A DNA stretch of 5,505 nt from Armatimonadota bacterium (GCA_020696885.1 JAJFMS010000299.1:1-5505), one strand, 5' to 3'. Shown: positions 1-5,505, counted from the stretch's first letter. Notes: generated by a model not told the origin, from the letters alone. Translations and numbers: made by a program.

Positions 1-857
1 CCGCCATCGCGGCGCTGGAGGAAGAGAAGAACCGCCTCCTCGCCGAGCTGTACCAGAACCTGACCAGTTGGGACGAGGTGCGCGTGGCGCGCAACCCGAA
101 GCGTCCCTACACGCTGGATTTCATCCGGCTGTTGTTTCAGGACTGGGTAGAGCTGCACGGCGACCGCCTGATGGGCGACGACGCCGCGATGATCGGCGGC
201 GTGGCGCGGCTCGGTGACCGGTGGGTGACCGTGATCGGCCAGCAGAAGGGCCGCGACGCACAGGAGCGGCACAAGCGGAACTTCGGGATGGCCCGGCCCG
301 AGGGGTACCGCAAGGCGCTCCGGCTGATGCAGCTCTCCGAGAAGTTCAACCGTCCGGTGATCTGCCTGGTGGATACCCCGGCCGCGGATCCGTCCGTTCC
401 GAGCGAGGAGCACGGCATCAGCGAGGCGATTGCCCGCAACATCCGGGATATGTTCCTGCTCAAAGTCCCGATCATCATCGCCATCACCGGCGAGGGCGGC
501 AGCGGGGGCGCGCTTGGCATCGGTGTGGGGGACCGCGTGCTGATGCTGCAGCACGCCGTCTACTCGGTCATCCCGCCCGAGGGCTGCGCGGCCATTATCT
601 GGAAGGACGCCCAGCGCGGCTCCGACGCCGCTGATGCCCTGCGTCTAACGGCGCGCCACGCGCATGAGCTGGGAATCATCCACGAGGTGGTGCCGGAGCC
701 GCTGGGAGCCGCGCACCGGGACTTTGACGGCGCCGCCCGCAACCTGCGGGAAGCCCTGGAGCGGAACCTGACCGAAGTAGAGCACCTGGGCGAGCGCGAC
801 CGCCTCGATCAACGGTATGCGCACTTCCGGAAGCTGGGGATCTTCGGCACGGCGTGA
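1..857 (+). CDS. accA: Acetyl-CoA carboxylase carboxyltransferase subunit alpha (5'-partial)
   Basis: This is the alpha subunit of the acetyl-CoA carboxylase carboxyltransferase. With AccD it moves the carboxyl group from carboxybiotin on AccB to acetyl-CoA, giving malonyl-CoA for fatty acid synthesis in the cytoplasm. The reading frame is open through the left edge (first full codon at 3), so 284 residues are visible and roughly 35-40 N-terminal residues are missing compared with the usual ~320. Visible landmarks are the N-terminal helical segment (EEEKNRLLAELYQNL), the family signature NPKRPYTLDFIRLL, IGQQKGRD, NFGMARPEGYRKALRLMQ, the oxyanion-hole glycine motif GEGGSGGALGIGVGD (nt 489-533), the VIPPEGCAAIIWKD stretch and the C-terminal EPLGAAHRDF. 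The GTG at 78 is an internal codon, because homology continues upstream of it. One oddity is the normally very conserved DTPGAYPGxxAEERGQ loop, which here reads DTPAADPSVPSEEHGI (nt 372-419). It converges on the M42 peptidase gene. The identification is secure; only the effect of the altered loop is uncertain. Confidence 0.97.
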   Translation, partial: AIAALEEEKNRLLAELYQNLTSWDEVRVARNPKRPYTLDFIRLLFQDWVELHGDRLMGDDAAMIGGVARLGDRWVTVIGQQKGRDAQERHKRNFGMARPEGYRKALRLMQLSEKFNRPVICLVDTPAADPSVPSEEHGISEAIARNIRDMFLLKVPIIIAITGEGGSGGALGIGVGDRVLMLQHAVYSVIPPEGCAAIIWKDAQRGSDAADALRLTARHAHELGIIHEVVPEPLGAAHRDFDGAARNLREALERNLTEVEHLGERDRLDQRYAHFRKLGIFGTA

Positions 858-935
858 GGGAAACGAGGAAATGGGGAAATGGGGAAGCGACTTCCCAGCC
901 ATCTCCCTCGTTTCCTCATTCCCCAATTTCCCCGC
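855..935. repeat. Inverted array of degenerate GGGGAAAT octamers; possible bidirectional terminator
   Basis: The spacer between the convergent accA and peptidase genes is built from short G-rich units. On the plus strand four consecutive 8-nt units run 857-888: AGGGAAAC, GAGGAAAT, GGGGAAAT, GGGGAAGC. The first overlaps the accA stop codon. On the minus strand, reading down from about 933 to 902, four similar units follow: GGGGAAATT, GGGGAAT, GAGGAAAC, GAGGGAGA. Positions 873-886 pair with 919-933 with a single bulged base, and 855-869 can pair with 903-917. These two pairings are not nested, so the array is not one simple hairpin. A small perfect hairpin (GGGAAG, loop CGA, CTTCCC) lies at 882-896. 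A role as a shared transcription terminator is plausible from its position, but there is no clear T tract, so this is inference. Confidence 0.55.
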
Positions 936-941
936 GCAGCC

Positions 942-2000
942 CTACGGCGTCCAGTCCATCTCCGGCGTCACCCGCTCGATGAAGGCGGCGCACAGCCGGG
1001 CCGCGTTCTCCAGGTCCGTCAGGGAGAGCATCTCGCACGGGCTATGCATGTAGCGCACGGCCACAGAGATGAGACCGGTCGCCATCCCCGCCTGGTTGAG
1101 CTGCATGATGTTGGCGTCTGTCCCCGTTCCGGCGGGGGCCGCCTCGATCTGGATCGGGATGTTCTCCTCGCGCGCAGCGCGCAGCAGCAGCTCGAACACC
1201 CGCGGGTTGATGTTGGCGCCCCGGCTCACCACCGGACCGCGGCCCAGCCGGATATCCCCAACCTTGCGCTTGTCGGCGTCTGGATAGTCGGTGCTGTGGC
1301 ACACGTCCAGCGCGATCCCGATCTGCGGGTTGATGTTAAAGGCGGAAGTACGCGCGCCGCGGAGCCCGATCTCTTCCTGGACGGTCGAGACGCTGTAGAC
1401 GCCGGCCCCCAGGGTCTTGCCCTGCAGGAGTCGCAGAGTCTCGGCACAGATCCACACCGCCATCCGGTTGTCGAAGCTCTTCGCGGTGGCGTAGTCACCG
1501 CAGAGCAGCTCCAGCGTGGCCCGCACGGTGATCGGGTCCCCGATTTCCACCGTCTGCTCCGCTTCCTCGCGTGAGCCGACACCGATGTCGATCCACAGCT
1601 TGTAGAGCTCGCTCTTCTTGCGGCGGTCCTCCTCGTCCATCAGGTGGATGGCGCGCTTGCCGATCACCCCGATGACGGGGCCGTTGGCGGTCCAGATCGT
1701 CACCCGCTGGCCCACCGCGATCTCCGCATCCCAGCCTCCCACCGGGGCGAAGTAGATGAAGCCGTCGTCATCCAGGTAGCGGACCAGGAACCCGATCTCA
1801 TCTGCGTGCCCCGCCAGCATTACCCGCGGAGTCGCCTCGCCGTTCACCACCGCGACCGCGTTCCCCAGCACGTCGATGCTGACCGTCGCTCCGTACTCCT
1901 CCGCCTGCCGCTTGAAAATCGCCTGGATCGGCTGCTCATACCCGGACGGCCCGCCCGCTTCGACCAGACTACGCAAGAACCCCAGTGACTCGCTTTGCAT
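942..2000 (-). CDS. M42 family metallopeptidase (glutamyl/deblocking aminopeptidase-like)
   Basis: This is a cytoplasmic two-metal aminopeptidase of MEROPS family M42 (the TET/FrvX/YsdC group), whose members form large dodecamers that trim N-terminal residues from peptides. The 352-residue length matches the family. The key residues are present in order: His65 and Asp67 in GHADEIGF, the bridging Asp177 in KSFDNR, the catalytic pair Glu209-Glu210 in VSTVQEEIGLRGA, Asp232 in ALDVCHSTD, the GTGTDAN glycine turn around 291-297, and His319 in RYMHSPCEML. The start is set at 2000 (ATG, MQSESLGF) because an AGAAGGA ribosome site lies 8 nt upstream and family homology begins with the LVEAGGPSGYE segment. 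An in-frame extension to 2132 would add 44 unconserved residues across the divergent regulatory region. Substrate preference cannot be read from the sequence. It is divergent from the methyltransferase, convergent with accA, and looks monocistronic. Confidence 0.95.
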   Translation of the reverse strand: MQSESLGFLRSLVEAGGPSGYEQPIQAIFKRQAEEYGATVSIDVLGNAVAVVNGEATPRVMLAGHADEIGFLVRYLDDDGFIYFAPVGGWDAEIAVGQRVTIWTANGPVIGVIGKRAIHLMDEEDRRKKSELYKLWIDIGVGSREEAEQTVEIGDPITVRATLELLCGDYATAKSFDNRMAVWICAETLRLLQGKTLGAGVYSVSTVQEEIGLRGARTSAFNINPQIGIALDVCHSTDYPDADKRKVGDIRLGRGPVVSRGANINPRVFELLLRAAREENIPIQIEAAPAGTGTDANIMQLNQAGMATGLISVAVRYMHSPCEMLSLTDLENAARLCAAFIERVTPEMDWTP

Positions 2001-2008
2001 CCGAACTT

Positions 2009-2015
2009 TCCTTCT
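2009..2015 (-). promoter_or_regulatory. Ribosome binding site of the M42 peptidase
   Basis: Read on the minus strand this is AGAAGGA, eight bases before the ATG at 2000. It is a good Shine-Dalgarno match and decides the start against the longer in-frame candidate at 2132. Confidence 0.75.
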
Positions 2016-2043
2016 GTTTGTTGTGAAGCCCGCTAAGGGTATC

Positions 2044-2103
2044 TCAGCATCCCGGAATCCGAATTGCGGTCCGGCGTAAATCAGCATGGAATCCCGGAAT
2101 CCG
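2044..2103. repeat. Imperfect direct repeat carrying GANTC sites
   Basis: Two copies of the same element lie in the divergent spacer. The first (2044-2061) is TCAGCAT followed directly by CCCGGAATCCG. The second (2081-2103) is TCAGCAT, an extra GGAAT, then the same CCCGGAATCCG. The shared 13-mer ATCCCGGAATCCG recurs at an exact 42-bp interval (2049-2061 and 2091-2103), about four helical turns. The extra five bases in copy two create an additional GANTC site and a local tandem of GGAATCCC and GGAATCCG. This looks like a duplicated operator or protein-binding element, and its function is inferred only. Confidence 0.7.
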
Positions 2104-2174
2104 GCAACCGATTCTGTATGTATGGACCGCATTGCCAGCTGGGCGGTGCTCGTCCCGCCCGGCGGACCGATAGT

Positions 2175-3101
2175 ATGCTCGACCTAAACCCCCACTCCCA
2201 CCTCTCTCCCCGCAATGTTCAGCACGTGCCCGGACAGGTATACGACCTGCGGCAGAGCTGGGTCGTTCAAGGCGACTGCCGCAGCGTGCTGGCCGACCTA
2301 CCGGATGGCTGCGCGGACCTGATCTTCGCGGACCCGCCGTACTTCCTGCAGCTTCAGAACGAGCTGCGGCGCCCAAACAACAGTGTTGTGGATGCGGTCG
2401 ACGACGAATGGGACCAGTTTACGGATTACAGCGAGTACGACGCGTTCATCCGTTCCTGGCTGCGCGAGTGCCAGCGCGTGTTGAAGAAGACCGGCACGCT
2501 CTGGGTGATCGGCACGTACCACAACATCTTCCGGCTGGGCGTGGCCATGCAAGACCTGGGGTTCTGGGTGCTCAACAGCGTGATCTGGGAGAAGCGCAAC
2601 CCCACGCCGCAGTTCCGCGGGGTGCGCTTTTGCAACGCCCACGAAGAGATGATCTGGGCGACCAAAGGGGAGAAGTACGCCCGCGGCTACACCTTCAACT
2701 ACCACGAGCTGAAGGAGCTGAACGGCGGCAAGCAGATGCGCAGCGTCTGGCAGTTCCCGATCTGCAACGGCGATGCGCGCAAGAAGGGCGGGGACGGCCG
2801 GAAGCTCCACAGCACGGAGAAGCCGCTGCCGCTGCTGGAGCGGATCGTCTTCTCCTGCACGCAGCCCGGCGACCTGGTGATCGACCCGTTCGCCGGCACC
2901 GGCACTACCGGCGAAGCCGCGATGCGCCTCGGCCGGCGATACTTCCTGGTGGAGCAGCAGTCGCTCTATATCGAGTACGGCATCGTCCCCCGGCTCTATC
3001 ACGCGGAGATGCAGTTGGCGGCGAACCGCTCCGAGCTGCCGAAAGCGACGGCGCCCCGGCGCATGCGGCGGGTGGCCCGCAAGCCGCAGGAGACGCAGTA
3101 G
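2175..3101 (+). CDS. CcrM/HinfI-like beta-class adenine-N6 DNA methyltransferase, predicted GANTC
   Basis: This is a site-specific DNA methyltransferase that uses S-adenosylmethionine. The motif order is catalytic first, cofactor-binding last, as in the beta class: DPPY at residues 53-56 (LIFADPPYFLQLQ), then HSTEKPLPLLERI at 212-224, then the SAM-binding DPFAGTGTTG at 237-246. Similarity to CcrM and M.HinfI runs through most of the protein, judged from memory of those sequences: VVDAVDDEWDQF, TLWVIGTYHNIFRLGVAMQDLGFWVLN, RFCNAHEEMIWATK, YTFNYHELK and QMRSVWQFPIC. Both relatives methylate adenine in GANTC, hence the predicted target. At 308 residues it is about 50 shorter than they are. After motif I it keeps about 60 residues ending in a basic tail (APRRMRRVARKP) and lacks their C-terminal DNA-binding domain. 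The ATG at 2175 is preferred because a weak GGCGGA lies 8 nt upstream; ATG 2118 and TTG 2064 are in frame but lack a ribosome site. No restriction enzyme is adjacent, so it appears to be an orphan methyltransferase. Confidence 0.93.
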   Translation: MLDLNPHSHLSPRNVQHVPGQVYDLRQSWVVQGDCRSVLADLPDGCADLIFADPPYFLQLQNELRRPNNSVVDAVDDEWDQFTDYSEYDAFIRSWLRECQRVLKKTGTLWVIGTYHNIFRLGVAMQDLGFWVLNSVIWEKRNPTPQFRGVRFCNAHEEMIWATKGEKYARGYTFNYHELKELNGGKQMRSVWQFPICNGDARKKGGDGRKLHSTEKPLPLLERIVFSCTQPGDLVIDPFAGTGTTGEAAMRLGRRYFLVEQQSLYIEYGIVPRLYHAEMQLAANRSELPKATAPRRMRRVARKPQETQ

Positions 3102-3308
3102 CCTCTGAGGTGCGGTCCTCGACTGGTTGCCACGGGGTCCCAGTGCCATGCGAGCACGTATCGCCGGCTGCCGTCGCCCCAGTCGATCGACACTGGCGAA
3201 GGATCACCGCCCGAGCTAGCCCAAGTGGATTGCGGCACCGTTCCCCGGGGAGCGGTGCACCCACGCATCCCAGTTCCACCACGGACCGCAGCTCCGGAGG
3301 CCACGCCC
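3102..3308. other. Gene-free spacer between methyltransferase and ceramidase-like gene
   Basis: No supported coding region is seen in these 207 bases. The sequence has several short palindromes: ACTGG (3122-3126) with CCAGT (3139-3143), CCAGT (3179-3183) with ACTGG (3192-3196) around the perfect palindrome GTCGATCGAC (3182-3191), then TCCCCGGGGA (3242-3251) and GGTGCACC (3254-3261). None is followed by a T tract, so no intrinsic terminator is called. The next gene's promoter should lie here, but no convincing -35/-10 pair was found. Confidence 0.4.
3296..3300 (+). promoter_or_regulatory. Ribosome binding site of the ceramidase-like gene
   Basis: GGAGG sits eight bases before the ATG at 3309. 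This strong Shine-Dalgarno site fixes the start there instead of at the in-frame GTG at 3225, whose extra 28 residues would also bury the signal peptide. Confidence 0.8.
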
Positions 3309-4874
3309 ATGGGTTCCCCCACCGTATCGCCTGCTCCACAGCAGCCCTCCTCGCTGAAACGGTACGGACCCTTGGCGGTCCTGGCGATTGCTGCGCTGCT
3401 GGTGGCGGCGCGGCTCATGCCGGTGCGCGCCGCGGATGAGCCGTCGCTCCGAGCGGGTGCCGCTCGCGTGGACATCACGCGCACCGAGTCCGGACCGGTA
3501 AACGACCCACTCTACGTGAAAGCGCTGGTGCTGAAAGACGACAAAACCACCGCCGTCGTCATCACGGTGGACGCGGTGTCGCTGGGCGAGATCGGCTACA
3601 TCGGCAACGAGTACCTGGGCAAAGTGCGCGCGGCGCTCCAGAAGGACCTCGGCATCGATCCCGCCCGCGTGGTGATTAACGCCAGCCACTGCCACGGCAT
3701 CGTGTGCGCGGATGTGGCGGACCGCACCGTGCGCGCCGTCAAAGAGGCGATGCAGGCGCTGGAGCCGGTACGCGTGGGGGCCGGGGTGGGGCACGAGGAC
3801 CGGATCCAGGAGAACCGCCGCCTGCGTCTGAAAGACGGCCGCGAGGCGGACGTACGCCACGCCTACGCCCTGCCTCCGGACGACCAGGTCCTCGGTGCCG
3901 GCCCAGTGGACCCGGAGATCGGCATCCTCCGGCTGGACCGTAAGGACGGCCGCCCGCTAGCCGTGGTCTACAACTTCGCCTGTCATCCGATCCAGGGCGT
4001 GCCCGGCGGCGGGAACACCGCGGACCTGGTCGGGTTCGCCTCCCGGGTGATCGAAGACGGCATGGGGGAGGGGACGACCGCCCTCTTCCTCCAGGGCTGC
4101 GCCGGGGACATCAACCCCGCGCTGTACAAGGACGTCACCCACCCCCGTGATGCGGAGATCCTGGGCAACATGCTCGGCCTCAGTACGATGCGGGCTGCCA
4201 AGCGCATCAAGACCGGGGAGAAGGCCGCGCTGAAGATGGTCCGGGAGAACCTGCAACTCCCCCGGGCGGACTTCGCGCCGCGCATCGCGGCGTTGGAAGC
4301 GGAGCAGGGCCGGCTGCTGAAGTCACTCACCGGCACCAGTCTGAACCTGAAGACGTTCGTGCAGCTCCTGGTGAACCACGGCCTCTCCGCGGAGTTCCCT
4401 TCGTACTACTCCCACCGCTACCTGCGCGATAAGGAGCTGGGCCGGGACCCGTTCCGGCGCCTGGACGCGGAGAACCGGGCGAATGTGGAGGCGTACCTCA
4501 AGAACGTCCAGGCCATGGAAGAGCTGACGAAGGTGCAGACCAACCTCAGCCTCTTGCGGATGCACGCGAAGCAGAACGCCGACGCGGGCGCGAAGCCGCT
4601 CGACGTAGAGCTGGTGGGACTGCGGGTGGGAGAGTTCGTGCTCACCACCTTCCCCGGCGAGCTCACCGCACAGATCGGGCTGAACCTGAAGCAAGCCTCG
4701 CCGCACCCGCTCACGTTCGTGGCGGGCTACTCCAACGGCTACATCTACTACTCGGCGACCACGGAGCAGCTCAAGAACACCGGCGCCGCGCAAGAAGACT
4801 GCGACACCCTGCTCGCGCCGGAATGGCAGCCGCTCTACGAGCGGAAGGCAGCCGAGCTACTCAAGGCGCTGTAA
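3309..4874 (+). CDS. Secreted neutral/alkaline ceramidase-fold hydrolase (ceramidase activity doubtful)
   Basis: This 521-residue exported protein belongs to the neutral/alkaline non-lysosomal ceramidase N-terminal domain family, zinc amidases. A signal peptide is clear: basic KRYG at 17-20, hydrophobic core PLAVLAIAALLVAARLM, and likely cleavage after VRA at residue 41. The zinc ligands known from Pseudomonas ceramidase (two His, Glu, Tyr) have matching motifs here: NASHCHG (His127/His129), NFACHPI (His226), FPGE (Glu451) and GYSNGYIYY (Tyr478 or a neighbour). The family hexapeptide GDVSPN, whose Ser is the nucleophile in the human enzyme, is replaced by GDINP (266-270), with Asn at the Ser position. 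The protein is also shorter than true ceramidases (about 650-760 residues) and lacks room for their C-terminal beta domain. The 318-430 insert is charged and probably helical. It is therefore better called a ceramidase-fold hydrolase of unknown substrate, acting in the periplasm or outside the cell. It appears to be a single-gene unit with its own strong ribosome site. Confidence 0.85.
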   Translation: MGSPTVSPAPQQPSSLKRYGPLAVLAIAALLVAARLMPVRAADEPSLRAGAARVDITRTESGPVNDPLYVKALVLKDDKTTAVVITVDAVSLGEIGYIGNEYLGKVRAALQKDLGIDPARVVINASHCHGIVCADVADRTVRAVKEAMQALEPVRVGAGVGHEDRIQENRRLRLKDGREADVRHAYALPPDDQVLGAGPVDPEIGILRLDRKDGRPLAVVYNFACHPIQGVPGGGNTADLVGFASRVIEDGMGEGTTALFLQGCAGDINPALYKDVTHPRDAEILGNMLGLSTMRAAKRIKTGEKAALKMVRENLQLPRADFAPRIAALEAEQGRLLKSLTGTSLNLKTFVQLLVNHGLSAEFPSYYSHRYLRDKELGRDPFRRLDAENRANVEAYLKNVQAMEELTKVQTNLSLLRMHAKQNADAGAKPLDVELVGLRVGEFVLTTFPGELTAQIGLNLKQASPHPLTFVAGYSNGYIYYSATTEQLKNTGAAQEDCDTLLAPEWQPLYERKAAELLKAL

Positions 4875-4899
4875 CTTGACAGGGGAGCCAGCGCAAGCG

Positions 4900-5505
4900 T
4901 CAGGCTTCCAACTCCTCGAGGGACTTGGCGACCACGGCACGCAGGAACAACGCTTCGCACGCGTCCGCATCGGCCTGCTCGATCCGCGCCGCAAGCGCCT
5001 CGGGCAACTCTCCGAACCGGATAGTGAGGGCCTGGCGCGTCAGGCGCCGGGCCTCCGCGACCCTTCCGCGTGTCTCACCGAGGGCCTGGCCGCGAGCCTC
5101 ACCCTCTGCGATCCAATCGTCGATGATGCTGGCACCTCGAACCATCGGTAACTCCTCTCGGAAAATCGCTTCTACCAGGCTCCGCGATAATCGACGGCTG
5201 GCCACGCGCAGCGCCACCGCCAGTAGTTCGGCCTGTTCGTCGGGGCCTACTCCGGCCCCATTGATCAGCGCCACTTCTTCCCGGAGTGTACGCTCCCCAG
5301 GATCATCTTCGCACAACACCAGCAGCGGAGCAAGCGGCCACAGCTCCCCAGTGCGAATCCGATCCGCATGCTCCCAGAGACGTAGGGAAGGAAAGCGGAA
5401 GCTACTGGACAGGCCGGCCACGGATGCCGAATACTCCTGCGGGAAGCTGGCACGCCGCCCCTTCTCCAGATACACGGCCAGCAACACCACCGGAAGACCA
5501 AGCTG
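4900..5505 (-). CDS. Rpn-family (PD-(D/E)XK nuclease/putative transposase) protein, N-terminus off window
   Basis: The reading frame is open through the right edge, so the first part of the gene lies outside; 201 residues are visible. The layout resembles the C-terminal two thirds of Rpn-type recombination-promoting nuclease/putative transposase proteins. It starts with a hydrophobic strand (LGLPVVLLAVYLEKG), followed by FPSLRLWEHADRI, LWPLAPLLVL and a helical segment ending REELPMVRGASIIDDWIAEG. Next comes the typical Gly/Arg/Glu-rich linker (EGEARGQALGETRGR) and the characteristic tail LTIRFGELPEALAARIEQAD with a final AKSLEELEA. The catalytic acidic and lysine residues of the nuclease core would be in the missing N-terminal part, so activity cannot be judged. 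Such genes are often present in many copies per genome. It converges on the ceramidase-like gene with a 25-bp gap and no recognisable terminator. No inverted repeats marking a mobile element are visible. Confidence 0.7.
   Translation of the reverse strand, partial: QLGLPVVLLAVYLEKGRRASFPQEYSASVAGLSSSFRFPSLRLWEHADRIRTGELWPLAPLLVLCEDDPGERTLREEVALINGAGVGPDEQAELLAVALRVASRRLSRSLVEAIFREELPMVRGASIIDDWIAEGEARGQALGETRGRVAEARRLTRQALTIRFGELPEALAARIEQADADACEALFLRAVVAKSLEELEA

Larger units (their letters stand above)
2001..2174. promoter_or_regulatory. Divergent intergenic region with clustered GANTC sites
   Basis: This 174-bp spacer separates the divergent peptidase and methyltransferase genes and must hold the promoters of both. 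It carries four GANTC pentamers within 60 bp: GAATC at 2055-2059, 2089-2093 and 2097-2101, and GATTC at 2110-2114. A fifth (GACTC, 1987-1991) lies just inside the peptidase gene. GANTC is the known target of CcrM and M.HinfI, the closest recognisable relatives of the downstream methyltransferase, so methylation-sensitive control is a reasonable inference. A TATGTA hexamer at 2117-2122, directly after the fourth site, could be a -10 element for the plus strand, but no good -35 is visible at the expected spacing. No convincing sigma-70 promoter was found for the minus strand. The promoters therefore remain unplaced. Confidence 0.6.

Noticed and set aside
879..1574. 231-codon plus-strand frame opposite the M42 gene
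   Set aside because: It begins in the octamer repeat and is antisense to a gene with all catalytic residues; its translation matches no family I recognise.
2001..2132. Longer start for the M42 peptidase
   Set aside because: The 44 extra residues are not part of the family and would cross the regulatory region; a good ribosome site supports the start at 2000.
2064..2174. Upstream TTG (2064) or ATG (2118) starts for the methyltransferase
   Set aside because: Neither has a ribosome site and the added residues have no counterpart in CcrM or M.HinfI; ATG 2118 remains a minor possibility.
2298..3149. 283-codon open frame on the minus strand across the methyltransferase gene
   Set aside because: It lies antisense to a gene with clear motifs, its composition (His, Arg, Leu, Val rich) is typical of a high-GC shadow frame, and no family is recognisable.
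2408..3439. 343-codon plus-strand frame overlapping the methyltransferase and the following spacer
   Set aside because: It is an alternative frame of the methyltransferase with Ala/Arg/Pro/Gly-rich low-complexity translation and no ribosome site; stop-poor high-GC DNA explains its length.
3216..3860. 214-codon minus-strand frame opposite the ceramidase-like gene
   Set aside because: It is antisense to a well-supported gene with a signal peptide and zinc-ligand motifs, and its translation is not recognisable.
5026..5090. Repeated GAGGGCCTGGC at 5026-5036 and 5080-5090
   Set aside because: It falls within the coding region for the Gly/Arg/Ala-rich linker and start of the tail, so similar codons for similar residues explain it.
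4876..5151. 91-codon plus-strand frame in the right part
   Set aside because: It is the antisense shadow of the Rpn-family gene, whose conserved tail is clearly on the minus strand.
2175..5505. A restriction-modification pair formed by the methyltransferase and the Rpn-type protein
   Set aside because: They are 1.8 kb apart, on opposite strands and separated by a secreted hydrolase gene; Rpn-type proteins are not known as cognate restriction partners.

Overview
This window looks like chromosomal DNA from a GC-rich bacterium (about 65% GC by eye). It holds five protein-coding genes and no RNA genes, CRISPR array or insertion sequence. The mix is accA, an M42 aminopeptidase, a CcrM/HinfI-like DNA methyltransferase, an exported ceramidase-like hydrolase and an Rpn/PD-(D/E)XK-type protein, with G-rich 8-nt repeats between genes. 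It would fit a deep-branching environmental lineage such as Armatimonadota, Chloroflexota or a relative. That placement is an inference and is weak.

Layout, left to right. (1) The 3' part of accA (+), which enters from the left edge. (2) An 84-bp convergent spacer made almost entirely of degenerate GGGGAAAT-type octamers, four reading on each strand. (3) An M42 metallo-aminopeptidase (-) with a complete set of metal and catalytic residues. (4) A 174-bp divergent intergenic region with a duplicated element and four GANTC sites in 60 bp. (5) A beta-class adenine methyltransferase (+) closely resembling CcrM and M.HinfI, both GANTC enzymes, but ending soon after motif I. (6) A 207-bp spacer without a gene. 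(7) A secreted neutral/alkaline-ceramidase-fold protein (+) that keeps the zinc ligands but has Asn where true ceramidases have the nucleophilic Ser. (8) The C-terminal two thirds of an Rpn-family protein (-), running off the right edge and converging on gene 7 with a 25-bp gap.

The most interesting point is the methyltransferase together with its upstream region. The sequence the enzyme is predicted to methylate is packed into its own likely promoter region, is missing from its gene body, and is otherwise sparse in the window. This suggests methylation-dependent autoregulation, as known for Caulobacter ccrM, possibly extending to the divergent peptidase gene. The other genes are not obviously linked in one pathway: accA is housekeeping, and the peptidase, hydrolase and Rpn protein look like independent single-gene units.
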